Shown piece after piece: positions 9,819 to 17,371 of a stretch of DNA of 64,000 bases. The stretch lies in contig NZ_JABZEE010000028.1 of NCBI RefSeq assembly GCF_013387495.1, positions 152,314 through 216,313 on the forward strand, given 5' to 3'. Within the stretch, counting starts at the first letter, position 1. Every line of letters begins with the position of its first letter. Under the pieces are notes generated by a model. That model was not told the DNA's origin and ran no database searches. It saw only the letters and a program-made list of their open reading frames with translations. The position numbers and the translations under genes were made by a program. This stretch comes from Streptomyces sp. PKU-EA00015. Its GTDB lineage: Bacteria > Actinomycetota > Actinomycetes > Streptomycetales > Streptomycetaceae.

Positions 9819-10024
9819 GCAAGCACCGGCGCCCTGCGTCTGTTCTCGTCTCCGTCCTGCCCGTCCGCTACCGCTCGCGCGTCGCGGCCGTCCTGTCGGC
9901 CGTGGGCGTGATCGTGAGCATTGCGGCTGTCGTTTACGCCGACAAGCCCGAGGTCGCCCTGATCGTCCAGATCGCCACGTCGCTTGGCCTGGTCGACGGC
10001 TCGGACTCCGAGGAAACCGAGTAG
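9815..10024 (+). CDS. Putative holin / small membrane protein
   Basis: 69 residues; ATG overlaps the endolysin stop by 4 bases. It has a basic N-terminus (KHRR...RYRSR), a transmembrane helix at about residues 24-42, a second more weakly hydrophobic segment (VALIVQIATSLGLV), and an acidic tail ending DSEETE. Charge pattern, size and position beside the endolysin are typical of actinophage holins, but there is no diagnostic motif, so the role is inferred from context. Confidence 0.55.
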   Translation: MSKHRRPASVLVSVLPVRYRSRVAAVLSAVGVIVSIAAVVYADKPEVALIVQIATSLGLVDGSDSEETE

Positions 10025-10027
10025 CAG

Positions 10028-10065
10028 CGTCCCCTCTGTTGGCCCTCGCGGGCTGGCAGGGGGCG
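10028..10065. terminator. Imperfect hairpin between convergent genes
   Basis: CGTCCCC-TCTG pairs with CAGGGGGCG with a two-base bulge, and an inner GCCC-TCGC-GGGC hairpin sits inside. It lies between the rightward lysis genes and the leftward 10.1-12.2 kb genes and may terminate both. No clear T-run. Confidence 0.4.
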
Positions 10066-10076
10066 TCTTCGTCGTC

Positions 10077-10445
10077 TCAGGACTCGGCTGCCTTGGCTGC
10101 CTTCATCGCCTCAATCTCTTCCAGAGTCGCAACCGGTGTCCGCCGAGATCGGCGCGGCCTCGCCTCAGGCTCAGCCGTCGCCTCACGGGTGCGCACCTGC
10201 CTCCCGTTCCGCGGCCTTGCAGTCCCGGCCTCCTCGGCGACGGCAGTCTCCACGGCGTCGACCAGGGCCTCAGTGCGGGGCTCGGGCAGGGTGCCCCCGA
10301 AGAGGTCGAGCAGGGGCGCGGCGTCCTCGTCGCACAGGTCGCGCTCGCGCGGCTCGGCCTCATCTGCGGTCAGTGTGTAGCGAGTTGCGGGCCTGTCCCG
10401 TCGCTTGCAGATATCACATACGCGCACGGTGATCGTTACGTCCAT
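10077..10445 (-). CDS. Small phage protein with Cys motif (CxxC...C)
   Basis: 122 residues from ATG 10445; GAGGAG lies about 11 bases upstream and GGAGGA abuts the ATG, and a GTG or ATG further out at 10490 is possible. The N-terminus has VRVCDICKRR and a third cysteine in RDLCDEDA (C10, C13, C38), suggesting a partial zinc-binding fold. The rest is acidic then Arg-rich and probably disordered. First-from-the-end gene of the leftward block. No function recognised. Confidence 0.5.
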   Translation of the reverse strand: MDVTITVRVCDICKRRDRPATRYTLTADEAEPRERDLCDEDAAPLLDLFGGTLPEPRTEALVDAVETAVAEEAGTARPRNGRQVRTREATAEPEARPRRSRRTPVATLEEIEAMKAAKAAES

Positions 10446-10458
10446 TCCTCCGCTGTCT

Positions 10459-10508
10459 CCTCGCCCGTGGGGGACTCTCGCTGTAGACATTGTCCCTCAC
10501 GGGCGAGG
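10459..10508. promoter_or_regulatory. 11-bp perfect inverted repeat upstream of 10445 gene
   Basis: CCTCGCCCGTG at 10459-10469 is exactly repeated in inverted form at 10498-10508 with a 28-base spacer. It sits between the stop of the DUF2637 gene and the start of the Cys-motif gene, so it could be an attenuator stem or an operator. Confidence 0.45.
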
Positions 10509-10523
10509 AGCGGGTCACTGTTG

Positions 10524-11222
10524 TCAGGCGGTGGGGGCGTTGAGCTTGGCGAGGTAGCGGCTGCCAGTACGGCGGTCGCGGCCCATGACATCGGCGAGGT
10601 TCGGGCCGTTCACCTCTCGTCCCTGGTCAAGGAGCTTCGCGGCGGCCTGGCGGATGTCCTCGATGCTCGGGGACGGACGGCCGGGGCGACGCCGGGCGCG
10701 TGCCTTGGCCACCTCGTCGACCAGCAGATCGGCGCCGTCGAGGGTCGGCTGAACCGGCGAGGCATCCTGGTCCTGGTGCTCGTCGTGCTCCTGGTCCTCA
10801 ACGACCCCCGCGGCTTCCGCCGGCACCGGCTTGGCGGCGCGGATGACCATGTGCGCAACGTGCCCAGCGACGATCGCGGGTACGGCGGAGACAGCGGCGA
10901 CCAGCTCCTTCGACGAGGTCATGTACCCGGCCGAGATCCAGTGAGCGACGACCTGACCAGCCAGTGTCATCCCCAGTGCTCCCACGGCGCCCGCTATTGC
11001 GCTCCCCCTGCCCTTTTCTCCCTTGGCCCGACTCTCGGTGAACCAGACCGCGACGACCGCGTACACGGACATGCAGACCGGCATACCGGCTGCGACCCAC
11101 TCGTTCCATCCGGCAGTGCGGGCGAGCTGGTACTCGCCGGGCGCGGACATCGCCAGGGCGACGGCGAGCACCAGGCCGCCGACGACGTAGGCGTACCGGG
11201 GCATGCGGGCAGGCTGAGACAT
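10524..11222 (-). CDS. DUF2637 membrane protein with C-terminal HTH-like region
   Basis: 232 residues from ATG 11222 (MSQPARMPRYAYVVGG); a longer frame upstream is low-complexity Ala/Pro/Ser and overlaps the neighbouring gene, so I reject it. There are about four membrane segments (near residues 10-28, 40-60, 75-95 and 105-130). DUF2637 proteins are common in Streptomyces plasmids, integrative elements and phages. The cytoplasmic C-terminus (SPSIEDIRQAAAKLLDQG...LADVMGRDRRTGSRYL) looks like a helix-turn-helix that would recognise DNA. The exact role is unknown, possibly in lysogen maintenance or element biology. Confidence 0.65.
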   Translation of the reverse strand: MSQPARMPRYAYVVGGLVLAVALAMSAPGEYQLARTAGWNEWVAAGMPVCMSVYAVVAVWFTESRAKGEKGRGSAIAGAVGALGMTLAGQVVAHWISAGYMTSSKELVAAVSAVPAIVAGHVAHMVIRAAKPVPAEAAGVVEDQEHDEHQDQDASPVQPTLDGADLLVDEVAKARARRRPGRPSPSIEDIRQAAAKLLDQGREVNGPNLADVMGRDRRTGSRYLAKLNAPTA

Positions 11223-11262
11223 GGGTGTGCCTTTCAAGGTGATGCAAGTGAAGGAAGAGGGG

Positions 11263-12198
11263 TTACTTGGCCATAGCCGCGCGGGCAGCGCGGAAGGCGG
11301 CCAGGCCCTCGGGAGCGAGGGGGCCGGACTCGGCCTCGCTGAGGAGTTCGCGGGCGACGGCGGACGGCTGGACGCCCGAGCAGATGCCGCAGATGCCGGA
11401 CTCCTGGCCAGCGGGCAGGACACGGCCGCAGCCGTCCGCGCAGTCGGCGTACTGCTTCCATTGCCGCTTGCGCTCCGGGCGCTTGCGGTCGAGCCGGTCA
11501 GCGATCAGCTTCGAGGCGGAGTAGACCTTCGCCGGAAGGCCCTGCGTCACAGCGTCGGTGATCTCGGCGATGGTGGCCCCACGGTCCATCCAGTCGGCGA
11601 CCGAGGGGAGGAGCTTGCTGACCTGCCGGTCGGACAGTTTCAGGCGGGTGTCGATCGCAGCCAGGCGGCGCAGGATGCGGGCCGCCTCGGCGGACTGCTT
11701 GTCGTCCTGCTTCTCGCTGGAGCCCTCCCGCTCACCAGCCCCGAACGGCGCGGCCTCGTCCTGGGCGGGCTCAGCCGGAGGGAAGGGAGGGTTCTTTTCC
11801 CCGTGCTTAGAAGAGTCCTTTTCCCCGTAAGGGGACGTGCCCGCCTTGCGGGTAGCCGCCGGGCTGGTGATCGGGCGGGTGGGAACCGGAGCAGGGGCCA
11901 GGTTCGGCAGCTCGTACACGTCCACACTGGAGACGATCTGGTTCGTCTCGTCGTCACGGCCGGTCTTGGTCACCCAGTAGCCGAACTCGCGCAGCTCGGC
12001 GACAGCCTTCGCGACCGCGTTGCGGCCTTGCGGGTAGTTGTCCGAGAGGGTGCGAACGTTCTCCTTGACCCCGCTGGGCAGGGACAGGACAAGAGCGAGG
12101 ATGCCGCGCGCAGTGTGGGAGATGCGCGGGTCCTGGATCGCCTTGTTGGCGATGATCACGAAGTCCCGCTCATGCGTCGGGATACGATGAATCTGCAT
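11263..12198 (-). CDS. Winged-helix replication/regulatory-type protein
   Basis: 311 residues. Residues about 10-95 form a winged helix (FVIIANKAIQDPRISHTARGILALVLSLP...GYWVTKTGRDD) similar to replication-initiator or DnaD-like HTH proteins of Streptomyces mobile elements. A Pro/Glu-rich linker follows, then a second helical domain (about 175-240) and a cysteine cluster (CADGCGRV...GICGIC, about 255-275) that could bind zinc. No SD precedes ATG 12198, so translation may be leaderless or weak. It is the first gene of the leftward block and a candidate lysogeny regulator or replication accessory protein. Confidence 0.6.
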   Translation of the reverse strand: MQIHRIPTHERDFVIIANKAIQDPRISHTARGILALVLSLPSGVKENVRTLSDNYPQGRNAVAKAVAELREFGYWVTKTGRDDETNQIVSSVDVYELPNLAPAPVPTRPITSPAATRKAGTSPYGEKDSSKHGEKNPPFPPAEPAQDEAAPFGAGEREGSSEKQDDKQSAEAARILRRLAAIDTRLKLSDRQVSKLLPSVADWMDRGATIAEITDAVTQGLPAKVYSASKLIADRLDRKRPERKRQWKQYADCADGCGRVLPAGQESGICGICSGVQPSAVARELLSEAESGPLAPEGLAAFRAARAAMAK

Positions 12199-12391
12199 TG
12201 GGAGCTACCACTCTCAGTGCCAGACCCCGGAGCGTTGGCGCGCTGCCGGGGTCACCTGTTTACTTGGTGCAACAACGCCGTCGCTGTCGGGTTTCAGCTT
12301 GACATGATCGCCTCGGATTGGTCAACCTTTACTCGAACACGGCCTCGGTCTCACCCGAGGGATGAGCCGATCGCCCACTCAAGGGGGACAG
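12199..12391. promoter_or_regulatory. Divergent promoter/switch region
   Basis: This separates leftward (12198) from rightward (12392) genes. TTGAC at 12299-12303 and GTCAA at 12321-12325 form an inverted repeat with a 17-base spacer, giving a -35-like hexamer on each strand facing inward. A 7-bp hairpin (ACCCCGG/CCGGGGT, 12223-12253 region) lies in the leftward leader. No good -10 is seen on the plus strand at 17-18 bp. It resembles a lysogeny/lysis control region by position. Confidence 0.4.
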
Positions 12392-12841
12392 ATGCCGCCA
12401 AGGAAGATCCAAGATGAGCAAGAGGTCATTAGGTGGTTCGAGGAAGGTCGAACCTACACATGGATGCAGGAGACGTACCTGAAGAAGTACGGCATCGAGA
12501 CAAGCATCCCGATGTGGGCAGCCTTCCGCCGGCGCAAGGGGCTGGATCGCCGCAACCTGCGGGATGACGAGCTTCTCCCCTGGAAGGTGAAGGATGAGCA
12601 CCGGCACATGTATCCGGCGATCATGCTACGAGTCGAGGCGCGGAGGCGTGCCGACCGTGACGTGAGCGACCGCGACCTCAAGCGCCTCACCTCCTGGAAG
12701 CAGAGTCTCAACGAGGACCAGCTCGTCGTGCACTACGACCCCGACACCGAGGCGGGCTTTTTCTACGTGCCTCGCGAGGCGCAGGACGACGACCTCATTC
12801 GCAAGCCGAGCCTCAAGACGGGCAACCAGGCTCGCGACTGA
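12392..12841 (+). CDS. Phage HTH-like protein of unknown function
   Basis: 149 residues from ATG 12392 (SD AAGGGGG at 12381-12387); an ATG at 12362 is the longer alternative. The N-terminal ~60 residues (EVIRWFEEGRTYTWMQETYLKKYGIET...WAAFRRRKGLDR) look like a helix-turn-helix of resolvase/transposase type. A basic segment with ML.RVEARRRADRDVSDRDLKRLTSWK and an acidic C-terminus follow. Being the first rightward gene opposite the leftward block, it could be an early regulator (Cro/repressor-like). No direct family recognised. Confidence 0.5.
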   Translation: MPPRKIQDEQEVIRWFEEGRTYTWMQETYLKKYGIETSIPMWAAFRRRKGLDRRNLRDDELLPWKVKDEHRHMYPAIMLRVEARRRADRDVSDRDLKRLTSWKQSLNEDQLVVHYDPDTEAGFFYVPREAQDDDLIRKPSLKTGNQARD

Positions 12842-12881
12842 TGCACGCATAGTACCCGAATCTTCGAACGTTCGTTCGTAC

Positions 12882-12912
12882 GCACCCCCGCCAAGGTCGG
12901 CGGGGGTGCTTC
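12882..12912 (+). terminator. Terminator after 12392 gene
   Basis: An 11-bp perfect stem (GCACCCCCGCC/GGCGGGGGTGC) with a 6-base loop, followed by TT. This isolates the first rightward gene from the replication operon. Confidence 0.8.
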
Positions 12913-13130
12913 CGCACACCCCCTGACCTGGCCCTTCGCCGCGCTCGATCGATTGTTCGAGCGATTGTCAGACCCGAGTGCAACCATTGACCCGCTTCGA
13001 CGGTCACCCTCGTGGCATATGCCTGCGGCATGTCCCGACGGACATTTATGCAGGTTGACACCACCTTCGAGGGCCACGTAGAACGGTCCTCCACTTGTTC
13101 AATGTTTACATGCAGGGGGGCACCGCGTTC
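12913..13130 (+). promoter_or_regulatory. Promoter region of the replication operon
   Basis: Contains a direct repeat CGATTGT at 12950-12956 and 12962-12968 (12-bp period, with TTCGAG between) and a palindrome GGCATATGCC near 13014. A consensus-like promoter lies at 13055-13084: TTGACA, 18-base spacer, TAGAAC. The next gene starts about 45 bases downstream. Confidence 0.5.
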
Positions 13131-13394
13131 ATGAGAGGTTTCGAGTCGCCGAGTCTTCCGCCTGGTGTTCGTCTCGTCGGAGACCCGACCGACTGGAACT
13201 GTGCTCTGGTGATTCGGCCGGACAGCCCGGCCTGCGACGTACGGGAGGCCCTGAACGCGACACGGCTCGTCGGCCTGGAGCCGCTCACCGAGGAGGAGCA
13301 CGAGCCTGAGTTCCTCGACGATGGCTCGGTCCGGCTATGGCTGGTGCCGACTTCCCCCGACGATCCGTTCAACGAGCCCCCCGCTACCGCCTAA
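13131..13394 (+). CDS. Small phage protein, function unknown
   Basis: 87 residues from ATG 13131 (SD AGGGGGG at 13114-13120); upstream TTG/ATG starts at 13096 and 13111 are possible. Compact acidic protein with two Cys (NCALVI, PACDV) and a C-terminal EFLDDGSVRLWLVP strand-rich segment. First gene of the replication operon; 16 bases separate it from the next gene. No family recognised. Confidence 0.5.
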   Translation: MRGFESPSLPPGVRLVGDPTDWNCALVIRPDSPACDVREALNATRLVGLEPLTEEEHEPEFLDDGSVRLWLVPTSPDDPFNEPPATA

Positions 13395-13410
13395 GACATG
13401 GAGGCCACGC

Positions 13411-14364
13411 TTGAGAATCGTTGACCTGACCCCGGCACCTGTGGTCCCCCGCGACGGCTGGGACCGACCGCTCGTCATCCCGAAGCAGGGCGGCAAGCCC
13501 GTGCCACTGACCCGCACGACGACGTTCATCGACTGCATCGAGGACAAGTCCGCCCTGGGTGACTGGCACAAGCGCATGACCCTGGTGGGGGCGGCGAAGC
13601 GCCCGTCCATGCTGGACGTGGTGAAGCAGCTCAACCCCGACGACCAAGGCGACAAGCGCAAGCTCAACACACTCGCCGATCAGGCGATCGACATTGCCGG
13701 GGCCAACACCAAGCGCGAGAAGGGTACGTACCTTCACACGCTGTCGGAGTACGTAGACCGCGGCGAGCCTCTGCCCGCCGGTACAGCGGCGCTCGACCTG
13801 CGGGACATGACCGCGTACATGGGTGCCACCGTGGACTTCGAGGTCAAGGCCGTTGAGCGGTTCGTCGTGGTGCCCGAGCTAGGCACGGGCGGCACGTTCG
13901 ACCGGCTACTCGAATACGCCGGACCGGACCCGGAGGGCAAGCACGTCGAGGGCCGCTTCATCGGCGACCTCAAGACCGGCTCCGTCCGGTACGGCGCCCT
14001 GAAGATGGCCTCCCAGCTCGCGGTCTACAGCCGGGGCGAGTTCTACGACTACACCCGCTTCCCCGTGGACCCTGCCGACAGGAAGGCGTTCGCGGCCTGG
14101 AAGAAGCGGGAGGTGCCGGCGGAAGAGGCCGCCCAGGCGTACACCTCCCTGCCGGGTGACGTCTCCCAGAAGTGGGGCATCATCATCAACCTGCCCGCAG
14201 GCTCGGGGGATTGCACCCTTCACTGGGTGGACCTTGAGATCGGCTGGGCTGCGGCCAAGCTCGCCCGCGAGATCCGCGTCATGCGCAGCGTGAAGGGCGC
14301 GATGCGCCCCTGGGTGAGCGGCCTCACAGATCCGAAGGTCGCTCAGCTGCGGCCTGCGTGTTAA
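13411..14364 (+). CDS. RecB/Cas4-like PD-(D/E)XK nuclease
   Basis: 317 residues from TTG 13411, with SD GGAGG at 13400-13404; the longer upstream frame overlaps the previous gene. Core motifs: GTYLHTLSEYVD (helix before the active site), GTGGTFDRLLEY (first acidic residue), and GRFIGDLKTGS (about residue 185), the D-x(n)-DxK signature of RecB-family exonucleases, followed by MASQLAVYS, the QxxxY-like motif of the RecB/AddB nuclease group. Likely a phage exonuclease that processes DNA ends for recombination or replication, consistent with its neighbours. Confidence 0.75.
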   Translation: MRIVDLTPAPVVPRDGWDRPLVIPKQGGKPVPLTRTTTFIDCIEDKSALGDWHKRMTLVGAAKRPSMLDVVKQLNPDDQGDKRKLNTLADQAIDIAGANTKREKGTYLHTLSEYVDRGEPLPAGTAALDLRDMTAYMGATVDFEVKAVERFVVVPELGTGGTFDRLLEYAGPDPEGKHVEGRFIGDLKTGSVRYGALKMASQLAVYSRGEFYDYTRFPVDPADRKAFAAWKKREVPAEEAAQAYTSLPGDVSQKWGIIINLPAGSGDCTLHWVDLEIGWAAAKLAREIRVMRSVKGAMRPWVSGLTDPKVAQLRPAC

Positions 14365-14392
14365 GTTTGAACCCACACAACGAGGGAGTGAA

Positions 14393-14884
14393 GTGAAAGC
14401 AGATCAGGCCGAACTCGTCACGTCCTACCCGGACGGCTCCATTGGAGTCACCATCAAGTACGGCAAGGGCTATGAGGACACCTGGGCCGTCTTCCGCGGC
14501 TCCGTGAGACAGGTCCGCGATTTGATCTGCGACTACTTCGGGTTCGAGTGTAAAGATGTAACCACCCTCTCGCTTAGCGATCTCGTCGTCAACGCAACGA
14601 ACCTCGCGCACGGGAAGGGCAACATCGCCTCGATCCTCGACGCTCAGATCATCTCCGACCCTGCTCTCGCGAAGTCAGCGGCGGACGACCCCTGGGCAGC
14701 CGCTTCGGCCGCTCAGCCCGAGTCCAAGAACGACAACGCGTCCGCCTGGATTCTCGGCGAGATCCAGAAGCAGACGACCATCGCCGACCTGCAAAAGCTG
14801 TGGGCCGCCAACCAGGCGATGTTCGCCGATCCCAGCGTAATGGCCTCCTACAAGGCCCGTGGCCGGGCCCTGAAGAACGGCTAA
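14393..14884 (+). CDS. Phage protein of unknown function
   Basis: 163 residues from GTG 14393 with SD GAGGGA at 14382-14387. The N-terminal half is a beta-rich fold (DGSIGVTIKYGKGYEDTWAVF) containing two Cys. The C-terminal half is helical after a DDPWAAASAAQPES linker, which resembles the acidic linkers of actinophage single-strand-annealing or ssDNA-binding partners. It follows the RecB-like nuclease, so a recombination partner is possible but unproven. Confidence 0.55.
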   Translation: MKADQAELVTSYPDGSIGVTIKYGKGYEDTWAVFRGSVRQVRDLICDYFGFECKDVTTLSLSDLVVNATNLAHGKGNIASILDAQIISDPALAKSAADDPWAAASAAQPESKNDNASAWILGEIQKQTTIADLQKLWAANQAMFADPSVMASYKARGRALKNG

Positions 14885-14889
14885 CCCCA

Positions 14890-15009
14890 GTGCCTGTCAT
14901 CGCCCTCGTCCTGGTCCTGGCCGTCTCCGTGCTGGGCGCAGTGATCACACCGCGGCTCTCCGAGCCGACCCCCTTTTGCCGAACTGAAGGAGAAACCGAG
15001 TGCCCCTGA
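14890..15009 (+). CDS. Possible 39-residue membrane peptide
   Basis: A short ORF from GTG 14890 encoding a single hydrophobic helix (IALVLVLAVSVLGAVI) and a short polar tail. It overlaps the next gene by 10 bases. No SD precedes it. Coding status is uncertain, but it fills an otherwise unexplained gap between coupled genes. Confidence 0.3.
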   Translation: MPVIALVLVLAVSVLGAVITPRLSEPTPFCRTEGETECP

Positions 15010-15437
15010 ACTTCGTTGAGATCCCGACCGCTGGCGGCGGCTGGTTCAAGCCCGCTGAGGTCAAGGACGCCATCGCGTTCCTCATCGAGGTCAACAGCTA
15101 CGAGCACCAGCGCCCCACCCCGAACGGGCCGAAGGACTCGGCCCTGTGTGACGTGACCGTGTTCAAGGACCGCGAGAGCCTCGACAGGCTCTCGCCCGAG
15201 GTCAACAAGGGGATGCGGGTAGAGCAGACCCTTCTCGCCCGTGACCTGGAGAAGGTCGTCGGCGGAGCCACAATCGTCACCCTGGCGCAGGTCCCGCCGA
15301 AGCGGCCGGGCGCGCACCCTGCGTGGGTCTGGCGCCCCTGCAACGACGCTGTGGTCCGACAGAAGGTCATCGAGTACGCCGAGGCCCGCGAGGCCGCCCT
15401 GAACGCGGCCGTCGCCGAGGCCCCCGATTTCGACTGA
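15000..15437 (+). CDS. Phage protein of unknown function (possible ssDNA-binding role)
   Basis: 145 residues from GTG 15000 with SD GAAGGAGA at 14987-14994. Soluble mixed alpha/beta protein: WFKPAEVKDAIAFLIEVNSYE, CDVTVFKD and GATIVTLAQVPP look like strands of an OB-type fold, and the tail is acidic (AVAEAPDFD), a feature of ssDNA-binding proteins. Its position before the ATPase and primase supports a replication role. This is inference; no signature is present. Confidence 0.5.
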   Translation: MPLNFVEIPTAGGGWFKPAEVKDAIAFLIEVNSYEHQRPTPNGPKDSALCDVTVFKDRESLDRLSPEVNKGMRVEQTLLARDLEKVVGGATIVTLAQVPPKRPGAHPAWVWRPCNDAVVRQKVIEYAEAREAALNAAVAEAPDFD

Positions 15438-15447
15438 CCTCCGTGAC

Positions 15448-15481
15448 GAGCTGGGGCCGGTCATAGGGCTGGCCCCAGCTC
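15448..15481 (+). terminator. Hairpin between 15000 gene and ATPase gene
   Basis: An 11-bp perfect stem (GAGCTGGGGCC/GGCCCCAGCTC) with a 12-base loop, then CGCGGGTTT. Could be a terminator or partial attenuator in the operon. Confidence 0.6.
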
Positions 15482-15561
15482 TCGCGGGTTTGGAGGACCC
15501 GTGAACCACTTGAATCCTTCGACAGGTGCCCACTGCGTCGTTCACCGAGAGGAGCCACCGA

Positions 15562-16434
15562 GTGCTGACCCCTGCTAGGTCGCTGGCCCTGCATGTCGAA
15601 TCCGGCAAGGAGTTGCCGCGCGTCGAGGCGTTCGACGCCCTGTATGCGATGGGGTGCCGTCCTCGCCACGGCGAGGTGGTCATGATCGCGGGCCGCTCGG
15701 GTACGCAGAAGTCCGGGTTCGCTCTGTACTGGACGGCTCAGATGGGGTTGCCGACCCTGTATTTCTCCGCCGACATGTCGGCCTTCACTGCGAGCAGCCG
15801 CCTGGCGTCGATGATGACCGGCGACACGACCGAGATGGTGGAAGCGGGTATGGCTGCCGGCGGCCGTCACCGTGTTGAGTACCTCAACGCCCTGTCCGGT
15901 CTGCCGTTCACCTTCTCCTTCGGCTCGCCGATCACGTGGCAGGCCATCGACGAGGAGCTCGAAGCCTGGGTGGAGTTGTGGGACAACTACCCGCAGGTGT
16001 TCGTGTTCGACAACCTCATGGATTTTGACGGCGCCGAGTCGGACTACACGGAACAGATGGCCGTCATGTCAGGCCTGACCGAGCTGGCCCGCGCGACAGG
16101 CGCGACCGTGATCGTCCTGCATCACGCGTCAGATAAGTCATGGGAGGCAAAGTCGGACCCATGGGCCCCGCCGAGCCGGGACCAGGTTAAGGGCGGCTTG
16201 AGCGAGAAGCCCGAGCTGAGTCTCTCTGTGGCCCTCGACCCGACGAGCCACGAGTACCGGGTCGCGGTGATCAAACAGCGCATGGGTCCGTGCGACCCGA
16301 CCGCCAAGCGGTACGCGTCGATGCGCTGCCACCCCGAGGTGACGCGCTTCTCGAAGCTCGAACGCCTCGTCCCCGTTGCGTCCCCGGAACAGCCCTGGTC
16401 ACCGACCGCCGTCCTTCAGAAGCAGGGAGTGTAA
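15562..16434 (+). CDS. RecA/DnaB-like phage ATPase (helicase-type)
   Basis: 290 residues from GTG 15562 (SD GAGGAG about 8 bases upstream). Walker A variant AGRSGTQKSG (about residues 42-51), Walker B VFVFDNLMDFD (about 140-150), and a motif-3-like VIVLHHAS. This pattern fits the RecA-fold ATPases (DnaB C-terminal/RadA-type) used by small actinophages in replication. An N-terminal DnaB interaction domain is absent. It lies beside primase and nuclease genes. The stop overlaps a recurrent GGAGTGTAAAG junction motif with the next gene. Confidence 0.75.
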   Translation: MLTPARSLALHVESGKELPRVEAFDALYAMGCRPRHGEVVMIAGRSGTQKSGFALYWTAQMGLPTLYFSADMSAFTASSRLASMMTGDTTEMVEAGMAAGGRHRVEYLNALSGLPFTFSFGSPITWQAIDEELEAWVELWDNYPQVFVFDNLMDFDGAESDYTEQMAVMSGLTELARATGATVIVLHHASDKSWEAKSDPWAPPSRDQVKGGLSEKPELSLSVALDPTSHEYRVAVIKQRMGPCDPTAKRYASMRCHPEVTRFSKLERLVPVASPEQPWSPTAVLQKQGV

Positions 16435-16437
16435 AGA

Positions 16438-16812
16438 TTGACCTCAATCGCTGAGCGGAACAAGACCAACCGCCGTAAGGGCGCCGCTTGGGAGACGGAA
16501 CTCCTCGCGGGCCTGCGGTCCGTGGGCGAGGACGCTGAGCGGCTGCGGCTGACCGGCGCAGAGGATGAGGGAGATCTCGTCATCCGCGAGGACGGCGGCC
16601 TGTTCACGGTCATCGAGACGAAGAACGCCAAGTTCACGCCCGGCCCGTTCCTCGACGAGGCCGAGCGTGAGCGCCTGAACTTCGCCAAGCACCGCGGAAT
16701 CGAAGCCGACCGCGTTGAGACCGTCGTCGTGGTGAAGCGCCGAGGCAAGGGGTGGCGCAAGGCGTTCGTCCTGACCACGGTCGAGGCGTACTTCGGGCTG
16801 GACGCCGAATGA
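16438..16812 (+). CDS. Holliday-junction-resolvase-like PD-(D/E)XK endonuclease
   Basis: 124 residues from TTG 16438, three bases after the ATPase stop; SD GGAG at 16426-16429. Motifs follow the Hjc/VRR-like pattern: NRRKGAAWETELLAGLRSVG (first acidic residue), DEGDLVIRE (D), and FTVIETKN (ExK). Such small nucleases resolve branched DNA during phage recombination and packaging. Confident at fold level, less so about substrate. Confidence 0.75.
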   Translation: MTSIAERNKTNRRKGAAWETELLAGLRSVGEDAERLRLTGAEDEGDLVIREDGGLFTVIETKNAKFTPGPFLDEAERERLNFAKHRGIEADRVETVVVVKRRGKGWRKAFVLTTVEAYFGLDAE

Positions 16813-16961
16813 CCGCGATCACCTTCGAAGAAGTGGCCGAACGTGAGCGTCTTATCAGAGAGTTGGGCCGGTTCGACCTGAGCACGGCCGCCGGTCAGGG
16901 GCTCGACGAACTCGGATACGACGACGACAAGGGGTGGTTCGTCGGGAGGCGGGTCTCATGA
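16809..16961 (+). CDS. 50-residue phage protein
   Basis: ATG overlaps the upstream stop by 4 bases (ATGA) and its own stop overlaps the next start in the same way. Sequence MTAITFEEVAEREXLIREL-type helical N-terminus and an acidic LDELGYDDDKGW segment. Coding is supported by the double overlap; function unknown. Confidence 0.55.
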   Translation: MTAITFEEVAERERLIRELGRFDLSTAAGQGLDELGYDDDKGWFVGRRVS

Positions 16962-17371
16962 GGTTCCGCCGAATCGAGGGCGTGCACCAGGACCAGGAAA
17001 AGCCGACGCTCGAATCGGTCCTCGATCACTACGGCGTCGACTACGACACTCAGCGCGCTACGGGCATGGCCCCATGTCCACTCCACGACGACCAGACACC
17101 GTCCTTCTCCTGGAACACCGACCGACAGCTCTGGAAATGCCACTCCTGCGGCAAGGGTGGCGACTCATTCACTCTGATCATGGAAAAGGAAGGCACCGAC
17201 TTTGGCGGAGCGCGAGCCCTTGCGGCCTCTCTCTCCCTCGCAACGCGAGATGCTGGAGGAAGCGACCGCGGCCTATCAGGCAGCGCTTACGGCGGACGCC
17301 GCAAGGTATCTCCTCGGCCGGGGAATCGGCCGCGAGGAGGCGGCTACGTACCGGCTTGGCGTCGTCGGTGA
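16958..17371 (+). CDS. Primase zinc-finger (CHC2) protein
   Basis: 137 residues, ATG in a 4-base overlap with the upstream gene. A CHC2 zinc ribbon with C40, H43 (PCPLHDD), C61 and C64 (KCHSCGKGGD) is the DnaG template-binding domain. Homology appears to fade after GGARALAA; the rest (Arg/Gly-rich) lies in a 170-base overlap with the TOPRIM ORF, which is in the +1 frame. It either works as a separate zinc subunit or joins the TOPRIM frame by frameshifting. Confidence 0.75.
   Translation: MRFRRIEGVHQDQEKPTLESVLDHYGVDYDTQRATGMAPCPLHDDQTPSFSWNTDRQLWKCHSCGKGGDSFTLIMEKEGTDFGGARALAASLSLATRDAGGSDRGLSGSAYGGRRKVSPRPGNRPRGGGYVPAWRRR

Noticed and set aside
10524..11423. Longer DUF2637 ORF starting at 11423
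   Set aside because: The extra N-terminus is Ser/Ala/Pro-rich low complexity overlapping the next gene; ATG 11222 fits the family start.
14361..14395. Third copy of the TAAAGNTTG junction
   Set aside because: Only TTAAGTTTG is present and the TTG frame closes after nine codons; not a gene start.
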